A stretch of 64,000 bases of DNA from positions 1 to 64,000 of the forward strand of contig JACVRN010000005.1 of NCBI GenBank assembly GCA_014534425.1, in the 5' to 3' direction. A program made the position numbers and the translations under genes. Under the pieces are notes generated by a model. That model had not been told where the DNA came from. It did not search any database and saw nothing but the letters and a program-made list of their open reading frames with translations. The stretch is from Pyrinomonadaceae bacterium. Lineage in GTDB: Bacteria; Acidobacteriota; Blastocatellia; Pyrinomonadales; Pyrinomonadaceae. Shown here one piece after another: positions 1-8,036 of the stretch (within the stretch, counting starts at the first letter, position 1; the number at the start of each line of letters is the position of its first letter).

Positions 1-1731
1 GCGACCGCAGAACCTTGTGCCCGGAGGATAGCTTGTGCCGCAAGGAACGCAGAAAGCGCCTTGCGTGCGAGGCTGCGGAGCGGAAGGCGGCTGCGGCGCT
101 TGCGGCCTCTGGCCCACAAGAGGCTGCGGAGAAGGATGCTGTGGCGGGGCGTTTCTGAAGTTCACACCGCTTGCTCCGCCCGAAGGCGGCTGGCCCGCGA
201 CGGTCGCGCCGCACCGGCCACAGAATTTAGTAGTAGGCGGACACTTGAAGCCGCAGCGCGGGCAGGTGACTTCGTTGGCGTGAGCCGCTACTGTAGGGCC
301 TGGCTGGTTGGGCGCGGGCTGAGCGCCAGTGAAGCCGCCCGCGTGCTCGCTCACGGGATGAAAGACAGTTCCTCCGCAGCGCCCGCAGAACTTAACGCCC
401 GCAGCAAATCTAGCGCTGCACTGCGCGCACATGACTATGCCCGGCAAGATGCTGCTTGGGCCGGTGATGCCGGAGCTTCCTGGCTGGCTGCCAGGTTGCG
501 AAGCGGTGGCAACGGGCCTGAGTTGCACCTGAATAATCTGCTCGCTGGGGTCGGGGTTAATCTGTATGACGCGCTCGTCGTCCTGCTCGCCCGCTCGCGC
601 CACGCGCAGGATGTGACGGCCCGGCGGGATGGAAGAGAGAATGAGACGGCCAGAGCGCCCTATGCTTCCGTGGCGTTCATCGTCAACGTAAACCTCCGCG
701 CCCTGCGGAGCGACTATGACGACGCTTGAGTTCTCTGTCTCGTTGTCGTCGGATGTTTCCTCAACCGCTTTCTCAAACTCTTCCAGCCAATCAACGACCG
801 TAGCGGGCCTGGCAATCGGGTCTTTCTCAAGAGCGTGCATGACTGCGCGCTCGACTGCGGGCGAGATGTCAGAGCGCACGCTGCTTGGCGGCTGCGGCGT
901 GTTCATCAGCTTCTGCATGATGAGTTGCGTCAGTTCGCCGGAGAAGGGAGGACGACCCACGAGCATCTGGTAAGCAATGGTGCCTAGCGCGTAGACATCC
1001 GCGCGAGCGTCAAGCTGCGCGTTGGGCTGCATCTGTTCGGGAGCCATGAATTCAGGCGTGCCTATGATGCCGCGCGACGCCGGGCCGCTCGCGGAATCAA
1101 TCTCGGAAATGGCCTGATTGACTATCTTGGCAAGACCGAAGTCGCCTACCTTGACGAAGCCGTCGCCAGCGCTTGAGCCGCCCTTCTTGCGGTTCTGCAT
1201 GATGAAGATGTTCGCGGGCTTCAGGTCTCTGTGCAGTATGCCTTCGTCATGAGCGGCCTCGACTCCGGCTGCTATCTGTCGCAGCAGAACGAGCGAGCGC
1301 TGCGGGCTTAAAGTTCCCTCGCGCCTCAGGAGGTGATGAAGGGTTTCGCCCTGCACGTACTCCATCACCAGGAAGAAGACGCCCTCAGGGCTTTTACCGA
1401 AATCGGAGACGCCTACTACGTTGGGGTGTTGAATGGAAGCGGCGGTTCGCGCCTCGCGCTCGAAGCGAGCGATGGCTTCGCCCTCCTGCATGTCTTCGTC
1501 CGAGAGAATGTCCGGGCGAACGGTTTTGACCGCGACCTTTCGCGTGCCGAAGTTCTGGTCGCGCGCAAGGTAAACCTGTCCCATAGCGCCGCGCCCAAGG
1601 CGCTTCTCTAAAAGGTAGCGGCCTGCGAGGAGCGGCCCGCCCGGCAGCGTGTGCTTGGTGTTAGAGCCTTCTTCCGGGCAGACCAGCACCTCGTCTGTGT
1701 AACAACGTTCGCAACGGGGGCATTCGCGCAT
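1..1731 (-). CDS. Ser/Thr protein kinase with PEGA domain and four zinc ribbons (3' end outside window)
   Basis: Reading leftwards from ATG at 1731, the frame stays open to base 1, so the C terminus is missing. Residues 1-22 form a zinc ribbon (CPRC plus a distal Cys). The Hanks-type kinase domain spans about 37-290, with a Gly-rich loop (LGRGAMGQVYLAR), HRDLKPAN (catalytic D169) and DFG (D197), so it should be active. A PEGA-like beta domain follows around 335-400, then three double-CxxC ribbons, each ending FCGR, the last cut by the window edge. I see no membrane segment, so the protein is probably cytoplasmic. A weak AAGGAAG lies about 13 bases before the start. The substrate is unknown; ribbons and PEGA usually mediate contacts. 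The kinase assignment is secure from motifs. Confidence 0.93.
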   Translation of the reverse strand, partial: MRECPRCERCYTDEVLVCPEEGSNTKHTLPGGPLLAGRYLLEKRLGRGAMGQVYLARDQNFGTRKVAVKTVRPDILSDEDMQEGEAIARFEREARTAASIQHPNVVGVSDFGKSPEGVFFLVMEYVQGETLHHLLRREGTLSPQRSLVLLRQIAAGVEAAHDEGILHRDLKPANIFIMQNRKKGGSSAGDGFVKVGDFGLAKIVNQAISEIDSASGPASRGIIGTPEFMAPEQMQPNAQLDARADVYALGTIAYQMLVGRPPFSGELTQLIMQKLMNTPQPPSSVRSDISPAVERAVMHALEKDPIARPATVVDWLEEFEKAVEETSDDNETENSSVVIVAPQGAEVYVDDERHGSIGRSGRLILSSIPPGRHILRVARAGEQDDERVIQINPDPSEQIIQVQLRPVATASQPGSQPGSSGITGPSSILPGIVMCAQCSARFAAGVKFCGRCGGTVFHPVSEHAGGFTGAQPAPNQPGPTVAAHANEVTCPRCGFKCPPTTKFCGRCGATVAGQPPSGGASGVNFRNAPPQHPSPQPLVGQRPQAPQPPSAPQPRTQGAFCVPCGTSYPPGTRFCGR

Positions 1732-1861
1732 AAAACTGAAACACTTCCTTCTTGCTCTACAACCTGAAAAGATAGCTAAGAAGCCTCGCGGATGATTTGA
1801 ACGCACGGCGCGGGTCGCGCTTGCGGCCTAAAAGACTTCTTCTTCGGCATGAGCCTTTGAC

Positions 1862-1940
1862 ATTCTTTTCAAAGAAAAGAATAAGGCGTCGCATGTGCGC
1901 GCGTCAAACTTGAAGCGAGACGAGCACACATAGCGACGCC
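1862..1940 (-). terminator. Hairpin terminator after the hemerythrin gene
   Basis: On the minus strand, an inverted repeat GGCGTCGC/GCGACGCC (1933-1940 with 1885-1892) is followed by a T-rich run. A second perfect 9-bp hairpin, ATTCTTTTC-AAA-GAAAAGAAT (1862-1882), comes next. The position just past the hemerythrin stop suggests transcription termination. The rest of the 1732-1967 gap is the presumed 5' region of the kinase gene. Confidence 0.5.
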
Positions 1941-1967
1941 CTTTGGCTGTCGGACGCTTATGGTTTC

Positions 1968-2417
1968 TCAGCCGCCCGAAGCGGCGGACTTCTGCTTGGC
2001 CGCTTCCATGCGAGCGCCAAGCTCTTCGACCTGCTCCGCGCTCAAGACATCTCGCGCGCCCTTGAACATCTCGCCCTCTTCCTCTTCGACGTGATGCTCT
2101 ACGTTCTCCTTGAGCACGGTCAGCTTAGCCGTCCAGGTCTCGTCGCTCACCGGCAGGGAATCAAGCTCGCTGAGAAGCTGTTTGACCACGTTATGCTCCT
2201 CTATAGCTTCCAGCGTAATCTCGTGAGTCTCTTCGGCCTCCTTGATGGCCGGATAAAAAATGGTCTCCTCTATGCGCGCGTGAATATCAAGCTCCTCTTT
2301 CAGCTTCCCGAACAACTCTTCACGAGTCTTGACCGCACGCTCCGTAGTCTCTTCCAACTGTTTGAACAAATCGGAAACCTTCTTGTGATCCTTCTTCAGC
2401 AACTCAAAAGCATTCAT
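1968..2417 (-). CDS. Hemerythrin HHE-domain protein
   Basis: A 149-residue, all-helical protein with spaced His/Glu ligands: KKDHKKV near the N terminus, HARIEETIFYPAI in the middle, EEHNVVKQLL, and HHVEEEEGEMF near the C terminus. This is the pattern of bacterial HHE cation-binding proteins, which hold a di-iron centre and are linked to oxygen, NO or iron stress handling. The open frame extends 17 codons upstream, but ATG 2417 is preceded by GGAGGAG at good spacing and starts right at the domain, so I use it. It is a single gene between a terminator-like hairpin and tRNA-Arg. The physiological ligand cannot be told from sequence. Confidence 0.88.
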   Translation of the reverse strand: MNAFELLKKDHKKVSDLFKQLEETTERAVKTREELFGKLKEELDIHARIEETIFYPAIKEAEETHEITLEAIEEHNVVKQLLSELDSLPVSDETWTAKLTVLKENVEHHVEEEEGEMFKGARDVLSAEQVEELGARMEAAKQKSAASGG

Positions 2418-2621
2418 AACCGCACACTCCTCCCTCTGTTTTGAAACACCCCAAAGACCCCCCTGCACCCGAATAATACGCTTTCAGGGACATAAACAAG
2501 CTCGCCGGGAGAAGTGGCAATTAAGATGCCATGTTTATGAGAAGGAAATAGAGGGATTAATAATTAAATGGTGGTGAAAAAGAGTGACCAACTGCAAAGG
2601 CAATCGTTAATCTTTGATGAG

Positions 2622-2694
2622 TACCCGCGGCTGGAGTCGAACCAGCGGCCTTTCGCTCCGGAGGCGAACGCTCTATCCACTGAGCTACGCGGGC
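2622..2694 (-). tRNA. tRNA-Arg (anticodon CCG)
   Basis: A 73-nt cloverleaf on the minus strand. The acceptor GCCCGCG pairs with CGCGGGT; the D arm is GCTC/GAGC; the anticodon stem TTCGC/GCGAA encloses loop CTCCGGA with anticodon CCG. The T arm GCTGG-TTCGACT-CCAGC is canonical. CCA is not encoded. It reads CGG Arg codons. Confidence 0.96.
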
Positions 2695-2819
2695 CGAATC
2701 AATTGATGTGAAAAGATAACACAGTCTGCGCGCGGCTTGCCAACAAAGCAGATGACGCGAAGAGAATATGATAGATTACCTGCTGACACTAAAAGTTTGG
2801 AAGAGGATTGCAGACGAGC

Positions 2820-3191
2820 ATGATTGTCATCAACCGCGAGCAAGCACAGGTTATCAACACGCCGCATGGGTCGGAGATTCGGCCTTTGATTGATCGCACT
2901 ACTTCGAAGATTGAGCGTTGTAGTTTGGCGGAGGAGGTCTTGCCAGTGGGGGCTGCGGTCGGGCGGCATCATCACCTGGAGACGGAAGAGGTTTATTACA
3001 TCCTGGAGGGCAGGGGACGCATGACCGTTGGCTCTGAGGTGAGGGAAGTCTCTGCGGGCGATGCCGTCTTTATCCCGCTCAAAATGGCGCACACGCTGGA
3101 GAATACGGGCGATGAGCCGATACGGCTTCTTCTGGTCTGCGGCCCCGCTTACAGCTATGAAGACCACCTGGCGGGCGAACCCGTTGGATGA
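2820..3191 (+). CDS. Cupin-domain protein
   Basis: A 123-residue single-domain cupin. The metal-binding motif 1 is visible as GRHHHLETEEVYYILEGRG (about residues 46-64) and motif 2 as GDAVFIPLKMAHTLENTGDEP (about 80-100). Small stand-alone cupins bind a metal and act as isomerases, dioxygenases or sugar/ligand binders; the substrate cannot be assigned here. A TTG four codons upstream is possible, but GGAAGAGGA at 2799-2807 suits ATG 2820 far better. It is convergent with the phosphate transporter gene and appears to be monocistronic. Confidence 0.85.
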   Translation: MIVINREQAQVINTPHGSEIRPLIDRTTSKIERCSLAEEVLPVGAAVGRHHHLETEEVYYILEGRGRMTVGSEVREVSAGDAVFIPLKMAHTLENTGDEPIRLLLVCGPAYSYEDHLAGEPVG

Positions 3192-3259
3192 TTAAGAAGG
3201 CACGCAAGACCTCTTGAGCTTTTAGAGATGAAGAGATGTTGGAAGACAGGCTTTTCGTC

Positions 3260-4297
3260 TCAAGTGACTTGCAGTATGAGCTTGACTATGAAGAAGGTGA
3301 GGGCTGAGATGCCTGCGGCCATAGGTATCGTCAGCACCCAGGCCCAGACTATGCGGCCAGCCACACCCCACTTGACGGCAGAAAGCCGCCGCGTTGCGCC
3401 CACGCCTACGATTGCGCCCGTGATGGTGTGAGTAGTTGAAACCGGCACGCCCGTCAGTGTCACGTAGGCGAGCGTCAGCGCCGCGCCCGTCTCAGCACAG
3501 AATCCGCCGACCGGCTTCAGCTTGGTGATGCGAGAACCCATTGTGTGCACGATGCGCCACCCGCCCGAAAGAGTTCCGAGTCCGATTGCGGCATGAGCGG
3601 AGAGTACTACCCAGAGAGGAATCGCTGGCAACTGGCCGTTCGGCCCGTAGGCTATGAGGCCGCCCGCAGCCAGGACAGCCGTGATGATGCCCATAGTCTT
3701 CTGCGCGTCGTTGCCGCCGTGGCCCAGCGAGAACGCCGCAGCAGAAACAAGCTGGCCCTTACGGAAAAGACCGTCCACACGCTTCGGCGACCAGTTGCGG
3801 AAAATCCAGTAGACGGAAATCATCAACAGCAGCCCAAGCGCCATTCCGATTAAAGGCGAAAGCACTATGAACTCTATCACCTTGAACCACACGTCCGTCT
3901 TCAAAAGCCCGCGCACTCCGCCGTAGGCAGCGATGCCTGCGCCCGCATAACCGCCCAAGAGCGCGTGCGAGCTTGAAGTCGGCAGGCCCAGGTACCACGT
4001 AATCAGGTTCCAGACGATTGCGCCCACGAGCGCCGCGAGCAGCACGTAGAGCCTCATGTCCGCCGCTATCAAATCCATGCGAACGCCGTCGCCTATGGCC
4101 TTGGCTACGCGCGTGCCGAAGACCACAAAGGCTATGAAGTTAAAGAAGGCGGCCCAGATGACGGCTATGCCGGGCGACAGCACGCGCGTCGAGACGACCG
4201 TGGCTATAGAGTTGGCCGCATCGTGAAAGCCGTTGATGTAATCGAAAATGAGAGCGAGCGCAACCAGCAACAGAATGAAGGCAAAGGTGGCAGTCAT
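3260..4297 (-). CDS. PiT-family inorganic phosphate transporter
   Basis: A 345-residue polytopic membrane protein with the two PiT signature repeats: FDYINGFHDAANSIATVVSTRVLSP near the N terminus, and SLGHGGNDAQKTMGI with GVPVSTTHTITGAIVGVG in the second half. About ten hydrophobic segments are evident. PiT carriers take up metal-phosphate with protons (or Na+) at low affinity. It lies 75 bases downstream of a DUF47 gene on the same strand, the usual pairing of transporter and accessory regulator. The length matches the short bacterial PiT type without a large central loop. The start ATG begins directly at the first membrane segment. Confidence 0.94.
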   Translation of the reverse strand: MTATFAFILLLVALALIFDYINGFHDAANSIATVVSTRVLSPGIAVIWAAFFNFIAFVVFGTRVAKAIGDGVRMDLIAADMRLYVLLAALVGAIVWNLITWYLGLPTSSSHALLGGYAGAGIAAYGGVRGLLKTDVWFKVIEFIVLSPLIGMALGLLLMISVYWIFRNWSPKRVDGLFRKGQLVSAAAFSLGHGGNDAQKTMGIITAVLAAGGLIAYGPNGQLPAIPLWVVLSAHAAIGLGTLSGGWRIVHTMGSRITKLKPVGGFCAETGAALTLAYVTLTGVPVSTTHTITGAIVGVGATRRLSAVKWGVAGRIVWAWVLTIPMAAGISALTFFIVKLILQVT

Positions 4298-4312
4298 AGA
4301 AGCTTTCAGCCT

Positions 4313-4369
4313 TCAGCAATCAGCAGTCAGCGAAAGCCTTTCGGCTGATGGCTGACTGCTGATTGCTGA
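4313..4369. repeat. 19-bp perfect inverted repeat, GCTGA-word family
   Basis: The arms TCAGCAATCAGCAGTCAGC (4313-4331) and its exact complement (4351-4369) are separated by 19 bases. The arms are built from repeated CAGCA/GTCAGC words. It sits in the gap between the DUF47 and PiT genes of one apparent operon, so its transcript would carry a long hairpin. A related element is at 28478-28527. Confidence 0.9.
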
Positions 4370-4372
4370 GAG

Positions 4373-4996
4373 CTATGTGTGTTTGATAATGACGCTTTCG
4401 ATGATGTTGGCGACGTTCTCGCAGCGATCAACTGCCGCTTCAAGTTTTTCGTAGATGGATTTCCACTTGATGACGTGAAGCGGGTCTTGCGCGTTGTGAA
4501 AAAGCTCTTCGATGGCGCGGTGAAACACTTCGTCGCCCTCGTTTTCCAAGCTGTGCAGCGTGACGAGCCTGGAGGCCATGCCGTCTGGACGCGCAAGCTT
4601 TGAGACTATCTCGTGCAGTTCTATTGCCATGCGCTGAATCACGTCCGCGAAGTGGCGCGCGTGGCTCGTAGTCTCGTGCACGTCGTACATGACAAGCGCG
4701 CGGGCTGCGTCGTCAATCAGGTCAACTATGTCGTCCAGCGCCGACGACATCAGGTAGATGTCCTCGCGGTCGAAAGGCGTGATAAAGGATTTGTTGAGAC
4801 GTGTGGAAATCTTGTGCGTCAACTCGTCGCACTGATGCTCTATGGCCTTGATGCGGCGCGAATGCTCTTCGTAGTTGCCGCTTTTGTCTGAGAGCATCTC
4901 GACCAGAGCGCGCGACGCGTCGTAGATTAACGAGGTCATCTGCGTGAACAGGCCGAAATACTGCTCTTCTTTCGGGAGAATATTAAAGAGCGCCAT
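4373..4996 (-). CDS. DUF47 family (PhoU-like) Pit accessory protein
   Basis: A 207-residue, helical protein of the DUF47/YkaA family, PhoU-like in fold. Visible hallmarks are MALFNILPKEEQYFGLF at the N terminus, IEHQCDELTHKI, FITPFDREDIYLMSSALDDIVD and IYEKLEAAVDRCENVANIIESVIIKHT at the C terminus; acidic helical stretches such as EHQCDE match the metal-binding bundles. Family members are encoded with PiT transporters and modulate phosphate flux. Here it is first gene of the pair, upstream of pit with a hairpin repeat in the spacer. Length and motifs are typical; the assignment is secure. Confidence 0.93.
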   Translation of the reverse strand: MALFNILPKEEQYFGLFTQMTSLIYDASRALVEMLSDKSGNYEEHSRRIKAIEHQCDELTHKISTRLNKSFITPFDREDIYLMSSALDDIVDLIDDAARALVMYDVHETTSHARHFADVIQRMAIELHEIVSKLARPDGMASRLVTLHSLENEGDEVFHRAIEELFHNAQDPLHVIKWKSIYEKLEAAVDRCENVANIIESVIIKHT

Positions 4997-5214
4997 CGAA
5001 TATTAACTCCACAAAAAAATTGAGTAGAGAGAGGGCAATATAGTCGAAGTGCCGTGCATTGTCTACACGGAAACTGAACCGCGCCTGAACTTCAGGGCAA
5101 AAGTGAAGAAGCAGGTATCGGGTGACGGTAAAAGAAAAACCAACAATCTTTCTTTTCCCCGCATCTGACGCCCATTTTGCCTTTTCCCTTCTTTATCGTA
5201 TGCTCAATGCTTTT

Positions 5215-6198
5215 ATGACGGACAAAGATTACTTCTCGATGGTGACGAATCTTCTGCGCGTGGAGGCGGAGGCTATTACGCAGACCGCTTCGCGGCTGGC
5301 GCAAGAAGAGGTTGAGCGTGCTGTGGAGATTCTGGCTGCCTGTGGCGGAAAGGTTGTGCTTCTGGGCGTGGGCAAATCCGGCATCATAGCCCAGAAGATA
5401 GCCGCCACCATGACCAGCACTGGAACCGCAGCCATCTACCTTCACCCATCGGACGCGCTGCACGGCGGGCTTGGAATCGTTTCCCAGACGGACGTAGTGC
5501 TTGCCCTAAGCAATAGCGGCGAGACGGATGAAGTCATAGCCATGCTGCCGCATCTTCTGCATCGTCGCGTGCCGATTATAGCCGTGGTCGGAAATCTTCG
5601 CTCTACGCTCGCGCGGCGCGCGGACGTTGTCCTTGACGCTTCCGTTGACAAGGAAGCGTGCCCGCTCAATATGGCTCCGACTACAAGCACGACTGTTGCG
5701 CTCGCCATAGGCGATGCTCTGGCTGTCGTGCTGATGCAGGTCAAGGGATTAACGACTGACGACTTCGCGCAGAATCATCCGGCGGGTCGCCTGGGCAAGC
5801 GGCTGACGCTGAAGGTCGCAGACCTGATGCATAGCGGTGACGACAATCCTACGATTGGGCCGGACGTGCCCTGGCTGGAAGTCATAGCTGCTATCACTCG
5901 CGGCGGACTGGGCGCGGTCAACATAGTGGACGATAGCGGCAGACTCTTAGGCATCGTCACGGACGGCGACCTGAAGAGAATCATTCAAAAGATTAATCAC
6001 GCGGAGCTTGAAAATCTGACAAGTTCAACGATGATGACGCGCGACCCCGTTGTGGCGCGGCCTGAGCTTCTGGCCTACGACGCGCTACGCTTGATGGAAG
6101 ACCGCCCGCGTCAAATCTCTGTCCTGCCGGTCGTGACGGATGAAAAAATCTGCGTCGGCCTGATTCGCGTCCACGACATTGTCCGAAGCGGACTCTAA
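5215..6198 (+). CDS. KpsF/GutQ-type arabinose-5-phosphate isomerase (SIS + two CBS domains)
   Basis: 327 residues from ATG 5215. The SIS domain (about 35-170) carries GVGKSGIIAQKIAATMTSTG, LHPSDALHGGLG and LSNSGETDEVI; two CBS domains fill about 205-325. The family interconverts ribulose-5-P and arabinose-5-P, the first step to the Kdo sugar of lipopolysaccharide. The frame extends upstream to GTG 5122 and ATG 5200; I choose 5215 because the length then matches E. coli KdsD and the extra residues look non-homologous, but no clear ribosome site decides it. It is followed after 43 bases by the epimerase gene, possibly one transcript. With lpxC in the window it supports an LPS-making cell. Confidence 0.88.
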   Translation: MTDKDYFSMVTNLLRVEAEAITQTASRLAQEEVERAVEILAACGGKVVLLGVGKSGIIAQKIAATMTSTGTAAIYLHPSDALHGGLGIVSQTDVVLALSNSGETDEVIAMLPHLLHRRVPIIAVVGNLRSTLARRADVVLDASVDKEACPLNMAPTTSTTVALAIGDALAVVLMQVKGLTTDDFAQNHPAGRLGKRLTLKVADLMHSGDDNPTIGPDVPWLEVIAAITRGGLGAVNIVDDSGRLLGIVTDGDLKRIIQKINHAELENLTSSTMMTRDPVVARPELLAYDALRLMEDRPRQISVLPVVTDEKICVGLIRVHDIVRSGL

Positions 6199-6241
6199 AG
6201 GCAGGCGCATTTCTATTTACGAACATGGGGAGGGAACGAGC

Positions 6242-7984
6242 ATGAGGGTTTTGGTGACGGGAGGCACGGGTGTCATAGGCGAAGGCGTCATCCCCGCGCT
6301 TCTGAAAGCGGGACACGCGGTTCGATTGCTGACGCGCGGGGCCGGAAAGGACGCGGAGGAGTGGCCCGAAGGAGTCGAGCCGTTTGAGGCTGATGTGAGC
6401 GACGCTCGTAGCCTTTCGGGAGCCGCAGACGATTGCGAATCGGTCGTACACATCACTGGAATCATCAACGAGTCGCCACCCCGCGTGACCTTTGAGCGCG
6501 TCAACGTTGAAGGAACCAGGAACGTTTTACGCGAAGCCACGAGGGCAGGGGCCGCTCGCTTCATCTACATCTCCTCGCTCGGCGCAGACCGTGGGCGCTC
6601 CTCTTATCATCAATCCAAGCGACAGGCGGAAGAGATTGTCAGAGAGGCCAGGTGCGATTGGCTCATACTGAGGCCGGGAGGCGTCTACGGCCCCGGCGAC
6701 GAAGTCATCTCAGCGCTTTTGAAGTTGATACGCACGTTGCCCGCAATCCCAGTTGTTGACGGAGGCGGCCAGAGGTTTCAGCCCGTCTGGTTCGAAGACG
6801 TTGGCAAAGCCGTAGTGCGCGCCATAGAGCAGCAGGATTTATCCGGCCAAACGCTTGAACTGGCGGGAGCCGAAATCACAACCGTTAACGACATCATAGA
6901 CCGCCTCTCAGCCGTCACTGGGCGCACGCCATCCAAGATAACTGTCCCAGCCTTCATAGCTTCGCTCGGCGCGCAACTCTTCGAGGGCACCTCGCTTGGC
7001 GTGGAGATTAAAAGAGTCACGGGCCTGGACGCGCCCGTCGATGAAGCCAAGCTACAGATGCTCCTCGAAGAGAATTTTATAGAGAAGCGAAAGAAGAACG
7101 CGCTGGTAGAGATTTTTGGTATCACGCCGCTTTCTCTGGATGAAGGTCTTAAAGCCCTGGCAGACCTGCTGCCCGAACAGACGGCGAGCGACGGAGTCGG
7201 TGAGCTTGAGCGCAAGCGCTTTTATGCGGACATAGAGGGAAGCCGCTACGACGCCGCAGCGTTGCTGGAAGAGTTTCGTGCGCGCGTGATGGAGGTCATG
7301 CCGCTTGAGTTTCAGGCGGAACCCGGCGCGGCGGGGGTGGTCGAAAAGGGCGCGACACTGACGGCCTCAATCCCGCTTCGCGGCAATATACAGGTGCGCG
7401 TCGAAGAGTTGACCGCAAGGCGCATCACCTTCGTCACTCTGGAAGGCCACCCGCTCGCGGGCGTGGTGCAGTTCAAAACTTCTTCAATCAAGAAAGGCGT
7501 GCGCTTCATGATTGAGATTCACACGCGCCACGCTAGCCTCTTTGATAGGCTGACGATGAGCCTCGGCGGCTCTCTGGCGCAGGACATGAACTGGCAGGAG
7601 GTCGTGGAAAGAGTCGTGGAACTGAGCGGCGGCACCGCGCCCGGCGGCGTCAAGAGCGAGTCCGTCACGCTCGACGAAGAGAGGGCTGCACGCGCCGAAG
7701 CGATGATCGAAGGCTTGGTCAAAAGATACAACCTCTCCGTCAAGGCCGAGCACGCAGACAAGGGGACGCGCAAGGCCAGAGCGTCCTCCAGACTTAAAAA
7801 GCCGAAAGGAAAGAGCGCCTCCAGGCGAAGCGCTAAGAAGCCAGGCGATTCAGTTGAGCCTTCCGACAATGTTAGCGACGTAGTTGAAACGGTCTCTCAA
7901 GCCGCTTCATCGCTCGTCGAAAGCGTCTCGGCAGCCGCCTTGAATCTCACACGCGCGGCGTCAAAGAAGGGCGCGAAGAAATGA
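6242..7984 (+). CDS. NAD(P)-binding epimerase-like protein with lipid-fold-like domain and histone-like tail
   Basis: 580 residues. The N terminus is a Rossmann domain of the atypical SDR/NDUFA9 type: GGTGVIGEG at residues 6-14, SSLGADRGRSSYHQSKRQAEE (the YxxxK pair) and LRPGGVYGPGDE. From about residue 325 a second domain (YADIEGSRYDAAALLEEFRARV ... GHPLAGVVQFKT) looks like a SRPBCC-type ligand-binding fold, a tentative reading. The last 75 residues are rich in Lys, Arg, Ser and Ala (KKPKGKSASRRSAKK; ending KKGAKK), like bacterial histone H1-type tails. ATG 6242 follows GGGGAGGGAACGAGC; the earlier in-frame start overlaps kpsF and lacks support. Substrate unknown. Confidence 0.8.
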   Translation: MRVLVTGGTGVIGEGVIPALLKAGHAVRLLTRGAGKDAEEWPEGVEPFEADVSDARSLSGAADDCESVVHITGIINESPPRVTFERVNVEGTRNVLREATRAGAARFIYISSLGADRGRSSYHQSKRQAEEIVREARCDWLILRPGGVYGPGDEVISALLKLIRTLPAIPVVDGGGQRFQPVWFEDVGKAVVRAIEQQDLSGQTLELAGAEITTVNDIIDRLSAVTGRTPSKITVPAFIASLGAQLFEGTSLGVEIKRVTGLDAPVDEAKLQMLLEENFIEKRKKNALVEIFGITPLSLDEGLKALADLLPEQTASDGVGELERKRFYADIEGSRYDAAALLEEFRARVMEVMPLEFQAEPGAAGVVEKGATLTASIPLRGNIQVRVEELTARRITFVTLEGHPLAGVVQFKTSSIKKGVRFMIEIHTRHASLFDRLTMSLGGSLAQDMNWQEVVERVVELSGGTAPGGVKSESVTLDEERAARAEAMIEGLVKRYNLSVKAEHADKGTRKARASSRLKKPKGKSASRRSAKKPGDSVEPSDNVSDVVETVSQAASSLVESVSAAALNLTRAASKKGAKK

Positions 7985-7989
7985 GCAAA

Positions 7990-8034
7990 CAGGACAGTAC
8001 CGCCTGCTTAAGCCGGGCGGGTCTTTGGCTAAGC
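7990..8034. repeat. Single-arm copy of the cruciform repeat found at 19001-19083
   Basis: Begins CAGGACAGTACCGCCTGCTT and continues through AAGCCGGGCGGGTCT. It matches the left arm of the 19001-19083 element over 35 bases, and its next bases (TTGGCTAA) resemble the inner edge of the right arm. It is squeezed between the epimerase stop and the convergent oxidoreductase end. Confidence 0.9.
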
Positions 8035-8036
8035 TT

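Noticed and set aside
61-729. 222-codon plus-strand frame
   Set aside because: It is antisense to the kinase zinc-ribbon tail and has no sensible composition; the kinase frame has clear motifs.
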